64,000 nucleotides of DNA from Rhodococcus sp. OK302 (GCF_002245895.1 NZ_NPJZ01000001.1:2826501-2890500); one strand, 5' to 3'. Counted from the stretch's first letter, positions 15,572-25,620 are shown. Translations and numbers: made by a program. Notes: generated by a model not told the origin, from the sequence alone.

Positions 15572-17403
15572 CAGATGATCACCGCACCGTCGAGTTCGAG
15601 GAGTTCACGCAACTCGGAATCCGGAAGATCGGCGAGTGCCGCTTCGGAGTTGCCTGAAATCGATGCGGCTACGGCCCGTTTCGACTCGTGCATGGCGGCG
15701 ATATGATCCTCGACGGTTCCTCCGGTGACCAGGGTGTGGACGTTGACGGTGCGCTGCTGACCGATGCGGTGTGCGCGGTCGGTGGCTTGATCTTCGACGG
15801 CCGGATTCCACCAGCGGTCGTAGTGGACGACATGGTTTGCACGGGTGAGGTTGAGGCCGAATCCGGCGGCGCGCAAACTCAGGATGAGTACCGGCGACGA
15901 CTCGTCGTCCGTCTGGAAAGCTTCGACCATCTCATCACGTTTCGCAACGCTCAAGCCGCCGTGCAGGAACGGAACGTCGCTGATACCCAACTCTGATCCG
16001 AGGTGCTTCGATAACAGCTCACCCATAGTTCGGTACTGGGTGAACACGAGTGCGCGATCACCGTCGTCGACGATCTCGGCCAGCATTTCGGTTGCACGAT
16101 CAAACTTTCCGGACCGTCCGTGCATATCGTCGGTATCGCCGGTGACCTGCGCGGGGTGATTGCACACCTGCTTGAGAGTGGTCAGAAGGGCAAGGACGTT
16201 GCCGCGCCGCGTGATTCCGGTTCCCAGTCCGGTGTCGAATGCATCCGCCACCGCGGCTCGGTAGATTCGTGCTTGCTCCGACGTCACGGTGCATTCGACG
16301 GTGGAGAACTGTTTCGGTGGAAGATCCTTGGCAACAGCATCTTTGGTTCGGCGCAGTACGTAGGGTTCGATGATCGTCGTCAATCGTGTTGCGGCAGATG
16401 CAGAGCGGCCCGTTTCGATCGGGACGGCAAAGCGCTGCCGGAATCGCGCTCGAGTCCCCAGAACGCCGGGATTGGCTACCTGGAATAATGACCACAGTTC
16501 TTCGAGACGGTTCTCGACCGGTGTTCCGGTCATCGCTACTTTCACGTCAGCACTCAAACGGGCCGCAGCCTGTGCTGCCAACGACGACGGATTCTTGATT
16601 TGCTGAGCCTCGTCGAAGATCGCCGAGGCCCACCGGAATCGCTCCAATTGCTCTGAATCCGAACGCAAGACGCTGTAGCTGGTGAGGACGACGGTACCCG
16701 GAGCAAGATCTGAGGGAAGACACCGGTTTGCCCCGTGGTGGACCACAAGGGTGAGATGCGGTGCAAATCGGTTGATCTCGCGTCGCCAGTTTCCGATCAC
16801 CGAGGTGGGACAGACGACGAGGTGGGAACCGTCGGCGGCCCTGATTGCGATCATCGAAATGGCTTGCAAAGTCTTGCCCAGTCCCATTTCGTCGGCGAGG
16901 ATGCCGCCGCCGGACTCGGTTAGCGCTGTCAACCAGGCCACTCCCTGAATCTGATAGGGACGCAGAGTCGCCTGTATCCGGGCGTGATCGAGTTTGTCGC
17001 GGACGGTCAGCGAGTGAATGAAGTGCGTCGCAGTCGACGTCGCACTCTTGACGACGGTGTGGTCGCGGTAGAGCGAGGCGTGCGCCGCCGTGGGCATGGA
17101 CTGCAGTTCGCGGGTGTCGATCACTCGCTTCCAGGCGAGCACGGACTCGCCGATTCCGGGTTGATCTTCACGTAACGTCCGCAACGACTGCACTGCTTCG
17201 GCGAACTCGATCACTTGAACCGCGACGTCGGTCGCCGCGATGACATCGTCGATCGGAACTGCCATTCGGTAGGTGGCCGGAGTTCCGACCGGAAGTCCCA
17301 GAGTTGCGAGTTCACCAGCCGGATCAGCGACACCCCAGAATGCGAACGCCATGTGTTCCGGCAGGTAGGTTGCCTGCAGTCGATCAGGGCGCGGTTGAGT
17401 CAC
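15571..17403 (-). CDS. SNF2-family DEAD/DEAH-type helicase/ATPase
   Basis: 610 residues. A short N-terminal part (1-145) precedes the two RecA-like lobes: motif I LADEMGLGKT at ~169-178, motif II FDEAQQIKN, motif III MTGTPVENRLEELWSLF, and in lobe 2 FTQYRTMGELL, LRAAGFGLNLTRANHV and motif VI QATDRAHRIGQQRTV. These are ATP-driven DNA translocases of the Swi2/Snf2 class, here in the RapA/HelZ-like bacterial group. It is shorter than the ~1000-residue mycobacterial HelZ as I remember it, lacking most of the N-terminal domain. The start is GTG 17403; TAACAT lies eight bases upstream, so the mRNA may be nearly leaderless. Couples to the SWIM gene. Confidence 0.92.
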   Translation of the reverse strand: MTQPRPDRLQATYLPEHMAFAFWGVADPAGELATLGLPVGTPATYRMAVPIDDVIAATDVAVQVIEFAEAVQSLRTLREDQPGIGESVLAWKRVIDTRELQSMPTAAHASLYRDHTVVKSATSTATHFIHSLTVRDKLDHARIQATLRPYQIQGVAWLTALTESGGGILADEMGLGKTLQAISMIAIRAADGSHLVVCPTSVIGNWRREINRFAPHLTLVVHHGANRCLPSDLAPGTVVLTSYSVLRSDSEQLERFRWASAIFDEAQQIKNPSSLAAQAAARLSADVKVAMTGTPVENRLEELWSLFQVANPGVLGTRARFRQRFAVPIETGRSASAATRLTTIIEPYVLRRTKDAVAKDLPPKQFSTVECTVTSEQARIYRAAVADAFDTGLGTGITRRGNVLALLTTLKQVCNHPAQVTGDTDDMHGRSGKFDRATEMLAEIVDDGDRALVFTQYRTMGELLSKHLGSELGISDVPFLHGGLSVAKRDEMVEAFQTDDESSPVLILSLRAAGFGLNLTRANHVVHYDRWWNPAVEDQATDRAHRIGQQRTVNVHTLVTGGTVEDHIAAMHESKRAVAASISGNSEAALADLPDSELRELLELDGAVII

Positions 17404-17599
17404 GGTCGCCGATGTTAGCTGGGATCAGTGACCGGGCGCCAATGGATTCGCCGCGAAAACACGCTGATCAGGTGTGGTTTTCCCGACATTGACGGGATGC
17501 GATAAATCCGCTCTGGCCGTATTGTGATGTTTCGGCTGGGTAACTGGTTAGCATTGTCCGCAGCGTCAGAGGGCGCGGGGGCTCACGAACGAGGACAGT

Positions 17600-18604
17600 A
17601 TGAAACGACGGAAAGCTTTCTCAAGTCCACACTTTCGAAGTCTGGCTGCGGTTTTCGCGGTCGGTGTCTTGGCGCTCGCCACGGCCACCGTTGCTGTTGC
17701 TGCGCCGGTCGGAGTCCCGGTCGGGAATACCGGACACATCGCGATGTGGGGTGGAACCACCGAAAGTCAGCGTGACGGACTCCCGACCCGTGGCGGTTTT
17801 ACCGCGATCGCTGCCGGTGACCATCATTCGGTCGCCTTGACGGCCGACGGTCGCATAGCCGCGTGGGGACAGAGCGCGTGGGGGGAACGTGAGAACGTGC
17901 CGACCGGTGGTGGCTTCACCGCAATCGCGGCGGGTGAGGATCATGCCGTAGCGCTCACCGCCGATGGTCGCATCGCCGCGTGGGGAAGCACGGAATTCCG
18001 GCAGCAGGAGGACCTGCCGGTACGCAGCGGTTTCACCAGAATCGCTGCCGGTACATACCACGCTCTGGCGTTGACCCCCGAAGGCAAGATCGTGACCTGG
18101 GGAAGTAAGGAATTCAAGCAGCGTGACGGTATCCCGACTACAGGCGGGTTCCGTGCGATTGCCGCCGGCAACTTTCATTCGGTGGCATTGACTTCCGACG
18201 GTCACGTCACCATGTGGGGTGGCGAGAACGAAGGTCAGCGTGACGGACTTCCGGCCGGTGGTGGCTTTACTGCGATCGCAGCCGGTGAAGACAACACTCT
18301 TGCGCTGACCGGTGACGGTCACATAGTCGGATGGGGGAACAACGACTACGGACAGCTCAACGAGATACCGCAGGAGGGCGGTTTCACTGCGATCGCCGTC
18401 GGCTTCCGGCATTCAGTGGCGTTGACCGCCGACGGTCACATCGTCGTGTGGGGGAACAACGAGAACGGGCAGTTCGACGCGCTCCCGACCGGCGGCGGCT
18501 ATACCGCAATCGCCGCCGGTGCGTACCATTCGGTGGCCCTGGACTCACAAACCGAGGCCGCACCGACGGGAAGCGGATCGCTGGGGAGTCTGACCGGAAG
18601 CTGA
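17600..18604 (+). CDS. Exported RCC1-repeat protein
   Basis: 334 residues. A signal peptide (KRRK, hydrophobic core ~15-33, cleavage near VAVAAP) is followed by seven RCC1-like repeats of about 41 residues, each with the theme GRIAAWG then GFTAIAAGDHHSVALTADG. The repeats start with GHIAMWGG and end with GHIVVWGN; seven would complete a beta-propeller. Eukaryotic RCC1 is a Ran exchange factor, but bacterial secreted versions are probably structural or binding proteins. A short GS-rich tail follows, with no anchor, so it is probably released. ATG 17600 follows GAGGAC. Confidence 0.9.
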   Translation: MKRRKAFSSPHFRSLAAVFAVGVLALATATVAVAAPVGVPVGNTGHIAMWGGTTESQRDGLPTRGGFTAIAAGDHHSVALTADGRIAAWGQSAWGERENVPTGGGFTAIAAGEDHAVALTADGRIAAWGSTEFRQQEDLPVRSGFTRIAAGTYHALALTPEGKIVTWGSKEFKQRDGIPTTGGFRAIAAGNFHSVALTSDGHVTMWGGENEGQRDGLPAGGGFTAIAAGEDNTLALTGDGHIVGWGNNDYGQLNEIPQEGGFTAIAVGFRHSVALTADGHIVVWGNNENGQFDALPTGGGYTAIAAGAYHSVALDSQTEAAPTGSGSLGSLTGS

Positions 18605-18608
18605 GTGC

Positions 18609-19745
18609 TCAGCGCGACGAGCGAGCTAATTCCATTGTCCGACGCAACAGTTCGGCTACGGCGCCGGCTTCCGTGAGAAAACCGTCGTGACCGTCCTTGG
18701 AGTTGAGAACTTCGAGGCCGGTGCACTTCGGGATTCCCGCTGCCATTTCTTCCTGAAGGCGCAGCGGGTACGCACGATCGGAATCGACTCCGCCAACAAC
18801 AACCGGCACGGTGATCGATGCCAAGGCAGCAGCGACGCCACCGCGTCCCCGGCCGATGTCGTGGCGATTCACGGCGTCGGTCAGCAGTATGTACGTGCTG
18901 GGATCGAAACGCTCCACCAACTTGTCGGCCTGATGCTCCAGGTAGCTCTGCACGGCGTACCGTCCACCGTTCCAAGGGTTTTCGTTTCCCTCGGCGGCGT
19001 TCTCGAAACGAGCATCGAGTTCGGCTTCGGCACGGTAGGTGAGGTGCGCAATGCGCCTCGCGATGCGGAGTCCCGCACGAGGTGATCGCCCGGTCCCGTG
19101 ATAATCACCGCCCTGCCAATCAGGATCGGACATGATGGCTGCGATTTGTGTTGTCTGCGTACCGATTTGATCAGCAGTCGCGCGTGAACCCGTTGCCAGA
19201 ATCAAGGCGGAGAGCAGGTTGTCGGGGTATGACACCGCCCATTCGAGAGCGCGCATTCCGCCCATCGATCCGCCGACAACCGATGCAAGCCGGTCGATGC
19301 CGAGGAGATCGAACAGCTGCTTCTCGGCATTGACCTGATCGCGGATGGAGATTCCTGGGAATCGGCTGCCCCACGGTTTGCCGTCCTCGGCAAGGGAACT
19401 CGGACCCGTAGTGCCTCGGCAACCGCCCAGGACATTGGTCGCGATGGCACACCATTCGCCTGTGTCGATGGGTTCGCCGGGGCCGACCATCCCGTTCCAC
19501 CAGCCGGGGGAGGGCTGAGTGTCCGTTACCGGGCCGGTGACATACGAGTCGCCGGTCAGCGCATGCTCGACCAGCACGACGTTGTCGTGGTTCGGTGCCA
19601 GCTCCCCCCACCGTTGAACGGCGAGCGAGACAGAAGGCAGTACCTCGCCGCTCTCGAGTTGAACTGATCCGATGTTGATGATCGCCATCTGGCCGCCGGA
19701 CGGCGGCAGGAGGTCGATTCTGGGCTGTACTTCGTTGACCGTCAC
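18609..19745 (-). CDS. metX: Homoserine O-acetyltransferase MetX
   Basis: 378 residues, alpha/beta-hydrolase fold. MetX transfers acetyl from acetyl-CoA to homoserine, the entry step to methionine. Visible: [14 protein letters not shown] (oxyanion region), the nucleophile elbow [12 protein letters not shown] and the C-terminal KDGHDGFL bearing the catalytic His. I place the start at GTG 19745, where GTGA overlaps the metY stop; the open frame up to 20054 runs inside metY and is not MetX-like. Its product is the substrate of MetY, encoded just upstream, and both should be governed by the SAM-IV riboswitch. Confidence 0.95.
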   Translation of the reverse strand: MTVNEVQPRIDLLPPSGGQMAIINIGSVQLESGEVLPSVSLAVQRWGELAPNHDNVVLVEHALTGDSYVTGPVTDTQPSPGWWNGMVGPGEPIDTGEWCAIATNVLGGCRGTTGPSSLAEDGKPWGSRFPGISIRDQVNAEKQLFDLLGIDRLASVVGGSMGGMRALEWAVSYPDNLLSALILATGSRATADQIGTQTTQIAAIMSDPDWQGGDYHGTGRSPRAGLRIARRIAHLTYRAEAELDARFENAAEGNENPWNGGRYAVQSYLEHQADKLVERFDPSTYILLTDAVNRHDIGRGRGGVAAALASITVPVVVGGVDSDRAYPLRLQEEMAAGIPKCTGLEVLNSKDGHDGFLTEAGAVAELLRRTMELARSSR

Positions 19746-21037
19746 GACGTTGCCGCCGCTGCCAGGCCGGTTTCGAGGTCGGCGAGGATGTCGTCGATAC
19801 CTTCGATACCGACAGCGAGACGTACCAGGCCGGGGGTGACGCCGGCGGCGAGCTGCTCTTCGGGGGTGAGCTGCGAGTGCGTCGTCGACGCGGGGTGGAT
19901 GACGAGGGAGCGGACGTCGCCGATGTTGGCGACGTGACTGTGCAGGGTGAGGGCGTTGACGAACTTCTTGCCGGCGTCGACGCCGCCGGGCAGCTCGAAG
20001 GTGACGATGGCGCCGGTGCCCTTGGGGGCCAAGGTCTTTCCGCGTTCGTACCACGGTGAGGAGGGCAGTCCGGCGTAGGAGACGGACGCGACGGTGGGGT
20101 GGTTTTCGAGGAAGCCGGCGACTTGTTGGGCGTTGGCGACGTGGCGTTCGATGCGCAGGGACAGGGTTTCGATGCCTTGGGCGATGAGGAACGCGTTGAA
20201 CGGGGCGACGGCGGTGCCGAGGTCGCGGAGTAGTTGGACGCGGGCTTTGAGGGCGTAGGCGGGTGCGCCGAGGTCGGCGAATGTGACGCCGTGGTAGCTG
20301 GGGTCGGGGGTGGTGAAGTTGGTGTGTCGGCCTTGGGTCCAGTCGAAGGTGCCGCCGTCGACGATGACGCCGGCGATGGCGGTGCCGTGTCCGCCGAGGT
20401 ATTTGGTGGCGGAGTGGACGACGATGTCGGCGCCGTGTTCGAAGGGCCGCAGCAGATAGGGGGTGGCGACGGTGTTGTCGACGATCAGGGGGAGGCCGTG
20501 GTTGTGGGCTACGGCGCTGATGCCGGGGATGTCGAGGATGTGGTTTTTGGGGTTGGCGATGGTTTCGCCGAAGAATGCTTTGGTGTTGGGGCGGATGGCG
20601 TCGGCCCAGTGGTCGAGGTTGTCGGGGTTTTCGACGAAGGTGGTTTCGATGCCGAGTTTGCGCAGGGTGTAGTGCAGGAGGTTGTAGGTGCCGCCGTAGA
20701 GGTAGGGGGAGGCGACGATGTGGTCGCCGGCTTCGGCGACGTTGAGGATGGCGAGGGTTTCGGCGGCTTGGCCGGAGGAGAGGAGGAGTGCGGCGACTCC
20801 GCCTTCGAGGGCGGCGATGCGTTGTTCGACGGCGTCTTGGGTGGGGTTCATGATGCGGGTGTAGATGTTGCCGGGTTCGGTGAGGCCGAAGAGGGCTGCT
20901 GCGTGGTCGGTGTTGTCGAAGACGTAGCTGGTGGTTTGGTAGATGGGCAGTGCGCGCGCGTTGGTGGCGGTGTCTGCGGTTTGGCCGGCGTGGACCTGTT
21001 TGGTTTCGAAGGACCAGTCAGCGGTGTTGTCGGTCAT
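19742..21037 (-). CDS. metY: O-acetylhomoserine sulfhydrylase MetY
   Basis: 431 residues of the Cys/Met-metabolism PLP family. MetY makes homocysteine from O-acetylhomoserine and sulfide. Motifs: [48 protein letters not shown] and the PLP lysine in [12 protein letters not shown] (Lys212). GGAG lies upstream of ATG 21037. The leader holds a SAM-IV riboswitch, so the operon is expected to shut off when SAM is abundant. Codon use is odd: before about base 20050 (N-terminal three quarters) it favours GAA, CAA and C-ending codons, whereas the C-terminal part and metX use GAG, AAG and CTG like the neighbours. Confidence 0.96.
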   Translation of the reverse strand: MTDNTADWSFETKQVHAGQTADTATNARALPIYQTTSYVFDNTDHAAALFGLTEPGNIYTRIMNPTQDAVEQRIAALEGGVAALLLSSGQAAETLAILNVAEAGDHIVASPYLYGGTYNLLHYTLRKLGIETTFVENPDNLDHWADAIRPNTKAFFGETIANPKNHILDIPGISAVAHNHGLPLIVDNTVATPYLLRPFEHGADIVVHSATKYLGGHGTAIAGVIVDGGTFDWTQGRHTNFTTPDPSYHGVTFADLGAPAYALKARVQLLRDLGTAVAPFNAFLIAQGIETLSLRIERHVANAQQVAGFLENHPTVASVSYAGLPSSPWYERGKTLAPKGTGAIVTFELPGGVDAGKKFVNALTLHSHVANIGDVRSLVIHPASTTHSQLTPEEQLAAGVTPGLVRLAVGIEGIDDILADLETGLAAAATS

Positions 21038-21161
21038 TTTTGTACTCCAGTGGTCAGACGGATAGATGTCGGACGGGGGCGAATGATCGCCGCCCCGTGC
21101 TGGGGCCTATCTACAAGTGCGACACATACTGAAAAACCTCCGTAGGGCTCGGCCCGGTCTG

Positions 21162-21182
21162 GGGTCCGTCCCTGTCGGACCC
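21162..21182 (-). promoter_or_regulatory. Hairpin overlapping the riboswitch 3' end
   Basis: GGGTCCG and CGGACCC flank a seven-base loop. The 5' arm overlaps the last bases of the SAM-IV aptamer (GCGGGTCC), so the hairpin and the ligand-bound aptamer should exclude each other: a plausible expression platform. No U-tract follows, so it is not a simple terminator. Confidence 0.4.
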
Positions 21183-21321
21183 GCGCTTGTCGCCTGAAAA
21201 TGCAGTGGATGCGCACGTGCGCAGACCCACCTCAGGAGACCTGGTCATCACCCGGGGCACCCCACCGCGGTTGGAGGGTTGCCGTCCAGCGAGCCGGGGC
21301 TTGACGCTGGTACTCATGACC
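21177..21321 (-). promoter_or_regulatory. SAM-IV riboswitch of the metYX operon
   Basis: Read on the minus strand, the leader contains the blocks GGTCATGAG, GCGTCAAGCCCCGGCT, GACGGCAACCCTCCAACCGC, GGTGGGGTGCCCCGGG, TGATGACCAGGTC and AAGCGCGGGTCC. In order and spelling these match the mycobacterial SAM-IV aptamer I remember, differing mainly in a longer variable hairpin (about 21190-21235). P1 pairs GGTCAT with ATGACC. It lies about 140 bases ahead of metY ATG, consistent with SAM feedback on methionine synthesis. Confidence 0.93.
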
Positions 21322-21328
21322 GAGTCGA

Positions 21329-21334
21329 ATTCTA
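21329..21334 (-). promoter_or_regulatory. -10 hexamer TAGAAT of metYX
   Basis: TAGAAT sits seven bases before the first base of the SAM-IV aptamer, so the transcript should begin with the riboswitch. No good -35 is seen. Confidence 0.55.
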
Positions 21335-21539
21335 CCGGGAGTGAAGGCGGCGCACGACGCGGGTCGAAGTGCGTGCCGTTACGTGTGGTGGTTCGAAGCG
21401 ATGTAGCCCACTAGCAGGTAAAAGTTACCGGTCAGTAGAGACAAAGGGAAGGGGCTGCCGGTTGCGACTTTCCTGGCTAGCAGTACGCTTGTCTTGTTTG
21501 GGACTCATCTCCCGGGATCAGTCCACACCGATTAGATTT

Positions 21540-21545
21540 GATAAT
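21540..21545 (+). promoter_or_regulatory. Possible icd -10 (GATAAT)
   Basis: TTTGATAAT about 80 bases upstream of icd is the best -10 in the gap; no convincing -35. The remaining 21335-21626 stretch shows no gene. Confidence 0.35.
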
Positions 21546-21626
21546 CGAACCGATCGCGGACCCACTCACAAAGTGTGACCGCAACCGTGTAACCAGGGAA
21601 ACTTCCTAGGAGGACGCGAAACACCC

Positions 21627-22850
21627 ATGTCCAAAATTAAGGTTGAGGGCACCGTCGTCGAACTCGACGGCGACGAGATGACACGCATCATCTGGCAGTT
21701 CATCAAAGACAAGTTGATCCATCCGTACCTCGATGTGAACCTCGAGTACTACGACCTCGGGATCGAATACCGCGACGAGACGGATGACCAGGTCACCATC
21801 GACGCCGCGCACGCGATCCAGAAGCACGGCGTGGGCGTCAAGTGCGCCACCATCACGCCGGACGAGGCTCGTGTCGAAGAATTCGGCCTCAAGAAGATGT
21901 GGCGTTCCCCGAACGGAACGATCCGCAACATTCTCGGCGGCACGATCTTCCGCGCACCGATCATCATCTCGAACGTTCCGCGACTCGTCCCGGGCTGGAC
22001 CAAGCCGATCATCATCGGCCGTCACGCTTTCGGTGACCAGTACCGCGCCACAGACTTCAAGGTCCCCGGCCCCGGCAAGGTGATGATCACCTACACGCCT
22101 GAGGACGGAAGCGCACCGATCGAGCACGAACTGGTCAACTTCCCCGAGAACGGCGGCATCGTTCAGGGACAGTACAACTTCAACGATTCCATCCGTGACT
22201 TCGCTCGCGCGTCGCTCACCTATGGTCTGCAGCAGAACTACCCGGTGTACCTGTCCACCAAGAACACCATTCTCAAGGCGTACGACGGTGCCTTCAAGGA
22301 CATCTTCCAGCACATCTACGAGACTGAGTTCAAGGCTGAGTTCGATGCCGCAGGTCTGACCTACGAGCACCGCCTCATCGACGACATGGTCGCTTCCGCA
22401 CTCAAGTGGGAGGGCGGCTACGTCTGGGCATGCAAGAACTACGACGGCGACGTCCAGTCCGACACTGTGGCCCAGGGCTTCGGCTCGCTCGGCCTCATGA
22501 CGTCGGTTCTGCTCACACCGGACGGAAGGACCTGTGAGGCAGAGGCTGCTCACGGCACCGTGACGCGTCACTATCGTCAGCACCAGCAGGGCAAGCCCAC
22601 CTCGACCAACCCCATCGCGTCCATCTTCGCGTGGACCCGTGGACTCGAGCACCGTGGCAAGCTCGACAACACTCCTGAGGTCATCGGGTTCGCCCAGGCC
22701 CTCGAGGACGTTGTCATCAAGAGCGTCGAGTCCGGCCAGATGACCAAGGACCTCGCCATGCTCGTCGGCGGAGACCAGGGCTACATGACCACCGAAGAAT
22801 TCCTCGGTGCGCTCGATGTGAACCTGCAGAAGGCAATGGCTGCACGCTAG
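21627..22850 (+). CDS. icd: NADP-dependent isocitrate dehydrogenase (homodimeric type)
   Basis: 407 residues. It decarboxylates isocitrate to 2-oxoglutarate in the TCA cycle with NADP. The sequence is of the eukaryote-like homodimeric class (mycobacterial Icd1): [32 protein letters not shown] (substrate), [34 protein letters not shown] with metal-binding aspartates, and [12 protein letters not shown] (NADP). Length fits. ATG 21627 follows AGGAGG with a rather long 14-base spacing. The last codons and stop are repeated 27 bases downstream (see repeat). Confidence 0.97.
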   Translation: MSKIKVEGTVVELDGDEMTRIIWQFIKDKLIHPYLDVNLEYYDLGIEYRDETDDQVTIDAAHAIQKHGVGVKCATITPDEARVEEFGLKKMWRSPNGTIRNILGGTIFRAPIIISNVPRLVPGWTKPIIIGRHAFGDQYRATDFKVPGPGKVMITYTPEDGSAPIEHELVNFPENGGIVQGQYNFNDSIRDFARASLTYGLQQNYPVYLSTKNTILKAYDGAFKDIFQHIYETEFKAEFDAAGLTYEHRLIDDMVASALKWEGGYVWACKNYDGDVQSDTVAQGFGSLGLMTSVLLTPDGRTCEAEAAHGTVTRHYRQHQQGKPTSTNPIASIFAWTRGLEHRGKLDNTPEVIGFAQALEDVVIKSVESGQMTKDLAMLVGGDQGYMTTEEFLGALDVNLQKAMAAR

Positions 22851-22880
22851 TTTCACCGCTTGGTGGCTGCACGCTAGTTT
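22837..22880 (+). repeat. In-frame tandem duplication of the icd 3' end
   Basis: TGGCTGCACGCTAGTTT occurs at 22837-22853 and again at 22864-22880, period 27 bases (nine codons). The first copy contains the last icd codons and TAG; the second repeats them in frame, so read-through would end in AAR and another TAG. Confidence 0.85.
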
Positions 22881-22895
22881 TACAGCTTCATCGCA

Positions 22896-22923
22896 TGGGA
22901 CGTCCGGATTTCCGGGCGTCCCA
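22896..22923 (+). terminator. icd terminator
   Basis: TGGGACGTCCGGA pairs with TCCGGGCGTCCCA (one G-T pair) around a two-base centre; TTTT follows at about 22931. Confidence 0.75.
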
Positions 22924-23016
22924 TCATGCGTTTTACGGGGTGTTCGCGCTCTCACGTGAGTGAACTCACCCGCTCTCACTTGGAAGTTCAACCACCCTCG
23001 AGACAACAATTGACCA

Positions 23017-24222
23017 GTGACTTCGCCTGCCGCCTCCGCACCCGCCATTTCTCCCGGTGTTCGTTCCGGCCGGCGCGCGGCGATGGTCGCGCTGGCGCTG
23101 GGTGGATTCGGCATCGGTACTACCGAATTTGTCGCGATGGGTCTACTGCCCGAGATGGCAGCGGGTCTAGGCGTCTCCGAGCCCACAGCCGGCCACGTGA
23201 TCTCCGCGTACGCGCTCGGGGTGGTTGTGGGCGCTCCGTTGCTCGCAGCGCTCACTGCGCGCATTCCACGGCGCACACTGCTGATTGCCCTCATGATCGC
23301 CTTCACCGTCGGCAACGCGGCTTCCGTGTTTGCGCCGTCGTACGAGACGCTGATGCTGGCTCGATTTGTTGCCGGTTTGCCTCACGGCGCGTACTTCGGT
23401 GTGGCGGCGTTGGTCGCGGCGCACCTGGCCGAGCCGGGTAAGCGTGCCAAAGCCGTAGCCATGGTGATGATGGGACTCTCGGTGGCCAACGTCGTCGGCG
23501 TTCCGGTTGCAGCGTGGCTCGGCCAAACTGTGGGGTGGCGTAGTGCCTTCGCTCTGGTCGCGGTTATCGGTGTCGCAACTGTGTTGTCGCTGCTCATCTG
23601 GATTCCGCAACTCGACGCGATGCCCGCCAGTAATCCGATCACCGAACTCGGGGCGTTGGGCCGTCCGCAGGTGTGGATGACATTGATCGTGGGCATGGTC
23701 GGATTCGGCGGAATGTTTGCGGTGTACACGTACATCAGTACGACGCTGACCGACGTCTCCGGGCTGGGAACCTCCTTCATTCCATTGGCACTCATGCTCT
23801 ACGGCCTGGGCATGGTGGCCGGTAACTTCGTCGGCGGATACCTGGCCGACCGCGCCCTCATGAAGGGCTTGTTCATCTCGATGGCGTCGCTCGCAATCGT
23901 GCTGGCGATCTTTGTTCTCGCGGTCCGTAACCCATACACGGCTCTCGTGTTCGTGTTCCTGATCGGGCTGGCCGGTTCGTCGATGGTCCCCGGTCTGCAG
24001 ACGCGTTTGATGGACGTCGCCGAAGACGCTCAGACTCTCGCAGCTTCGCTCAACCATGCCGCACTCAACATCGCCAACGCCTTCGGAGCCTGGATCGGTG
24101 GTGTCGTCATCGCGGCCGGATACGGATACACCGCGCCTGCCGCAGTCGGATCTCTACTCGCCGTCGCCGGACTTGTCGTGCTGGCAGCGGCTGTAATCAT
24201 GGCGCGTAGAGCAGCAAACTGA
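23017..24222 (+). CDS. MFS exporter, DHA1/AraJ-like
   Basis: 401 residues with 12 hydrophobic segments. The N-terminal GGFGIGTTEFVAMGLLPEMA is the hallmark of the AraJ/YdhP/Cmx group of drug-H+ antiporters, followed by SAYALGVVVGAPLLAALTAR, with the MFS loop RIPRR. These export drugs or sugars; substrate cannot be told. Start GTG 23017; AACAAT lies six bases upstream, a variant -10 suggesting a leaderless message. It is monocistronic between icd and xthA, with no adjacent regulator. Confidence 0.88.
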   Translation: MTSPAASAPAISPGVRSGRRAAMVALALGGFGIGTTEFVAMGLLPEMAAGLGVSEPTAGHVISAYALGVVVGAPLLAALTARIPRRTLLIALMIAFTVGNAASVFAPSYETLMLARFVAGLPHGAYFGVAALVAAHLAEPGKRAKAVAMVMMGLSVANVVGVPVAAWLGQTVGWRSAFALVAVIGVATVLSLLIWIPQLDAMPASNPITELGALGRPQVWMTLIVGMVGFGGMFAVYTYISTTLTDVSGLGTSFIPLALMLYGLGMVAGNFVGGYLADRALMKGLFISMASLAIVLAIFVLAVRNPYTALVFVFLIGLAGSSMVPGLQTRLMDVAEDAQTLAASLNHAALNIANAFGAWIGGVVIAAGYGYTAPAAVGSLLAVAGLVVLAAAVIMARRAAN

Positions 24223-24243
24223 AAGATCGTCGGCACCATCGGC

Positions 24244-24249
24244 TACGGT
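24244..24249 (+). promoter_or_regulatory. -10 TACGGT of leaderless xthA
   Basis: TACGGT lies seven bases before GTG 24257, with no Shine-Dalgarno. It overlaps an alternative GTG at 24248, which is therefore unlikely to be the start. Confidence 0.5.
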
Positions 24250-24256
24250 GCTTGCC

Positions 24257-25093
24257 GTGCCTCAAAAAGCTGACTCCCACATTCTCGCGCCACACACGAT
24301 CACCTCTGTGAACGTCAACGGCGTTCGCGCCGCTGCCCGCAAGGGAATGCTCGAGTGGCTCGAGAAGACAGACGCGGATTTCATCTGCCTCCAGGAAACT
24401 CGGGCGTCGGACAAGCAGTTGCACGAGACTCTCGAACCTGCCTTGTCGAACGGATGGTTCCTCGTCTCGGCTGAGCCGTCGGCGAAGGGACGCAACGGTG
24501 TGGCAATCCTCTCCCGCGTCGAAGCTGACGCCGTCCGCATCGGCTTCGGGGATGACGAATTTCAGGACGCCGGTCGCTACATCGAGGCGGACTTCGCTGA
24601 TCTGACGGTTTCGAGCCTGTACCTGCCGACGGGGGAAGCTGAAACTCCGAAGCAGGAGGCGAAGGAACGATTCATGAACTCGTTCGCAGCTCACCTGTCA
24701 GCCACGGCATCAGAAGCCGAGACACTCGGACGGCACGTCGTTGTCAGCGGCGACTGGAACATCGCGCACAAGGAAGCAGACCTGAAGAACTGGAAGGGCA
24801 ACAAGAAGTCTTCCGGATTCCTGCCCAGCGAGCGTGAGTGGATGGACGTCCTCTTCTCCGAGGCATCGCCCTGGGTCGACGTCTTCCGGACGTTGCATCC
24901 CGATGTCGAGGGACCGTACTCGTGGTGGTCGTATCGCGGTAAGGCTTTCGACAACGACTCCGGCTGGCGTATCGACTACCAGGTATCCACTCGCGCATTT
25001 GCCGAGCGCGCCAAGGCCGGTGAGGTGGAACGCGCCGAGTCTTACGATCTGCGCTGGTCCGATCACGCTCCCGTCACCATCTCGTACCGGTAG
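24257..25093 (+). CDS. xthA: Exodeoxyribonuclease III / AP endonuclease
   Basis: 278 residues of the Mg-dependent endonuclease/exonuclease/phosphatase fold. It cuts at abasic sites and degrades 3' ends in base-excision repair. Catalytic motifs: SVNVNGVRAA (Asn), FICLQETRAS (metal Glu), SSLYLPTG (Tyr), VSGDWNIAHKEADL (Asp/Asn) and the final WSDHAPVTI (Asp-His). Start chosen at GTG 24257, not 24248, from the leaderless promoter. Downstream after nine bases lies the RNase gene, on the same strand. Confidence 0.94.
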   Translation: MPQKADSHILAPHTITSVNVNGVRAAARKGMLEWLEKTDADFICLQETRASDKQLHETLEPALSNGWFLVSAEPSAKGRNGVAILSRVEADAVRIGFGDDEFQDAGRYIEADFADLTVSSLYLPTGEAETPKQEAKERFMNSFAAHLSATASEAETLGRHVVVSGDWNIAHKEADLKNWKGNKKSSGFLPSEREWMDVLFSEASPWVDVFRTLHPDVEGPYSWWSYRGKAFDNDSGWRIDYQVSTRAFAERAKAGEVERAESYDLRWSDHAPVTISYR

Positions 25094-25102
25094 GAGCGCG
25101 AT

Positions 25103-25620
25103 ATGCCGAGTGCCAAGACACTCAAAGCGATAGTTACCGTTGTCGTCGCGGTGGTGGCGATTGTGCTGGGACTGGTGCTCTCATCCCGAGATTCCGACAG
25201 TTCAGCATCATCGAACGCAACTGCCGCGTCGCAAGGGACTGGTACCTCGAAGACTGCGGTCACCTCGAGTGCGAAACCGAAACCCGGTGCGGGACCGACG
25301 ACAACTGCGAAACAGACGACCGCAAAAGCATCGAGCAGCGATGCACCAGCGCGCGTCCTCGCGACCCTGGTCGAGATCGACGCGGGTCGTTGGCCGGACT
25401 CCGCGAACTCGGTAGGAACCAAGGGCGGCATCACCTTCCGCAACAGTGAGGGCCGGTTGCCGGCGGTCGGTGCGGGCGGCGGCCGCGTCGTCTATCAGGA
25501 GTGGGACGTGAATCCGAAGAAGAATGGCCAGGGCCGTGATGCCGAGCGCATCGTGACCGGCAACGACGGTTCCGCCTGGTACACATTGGACCATTACGAC
25601 AACTTCACGAGGATTCGCTG

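Noticed and set aside
20234..21145. 303-codon Val/Gly/Asp-rich frame on the plus strand
   Set aside because: Antisense shadow of metY, caused by that gene's strong C-ending codon bias; it also runs through the riboswitch.
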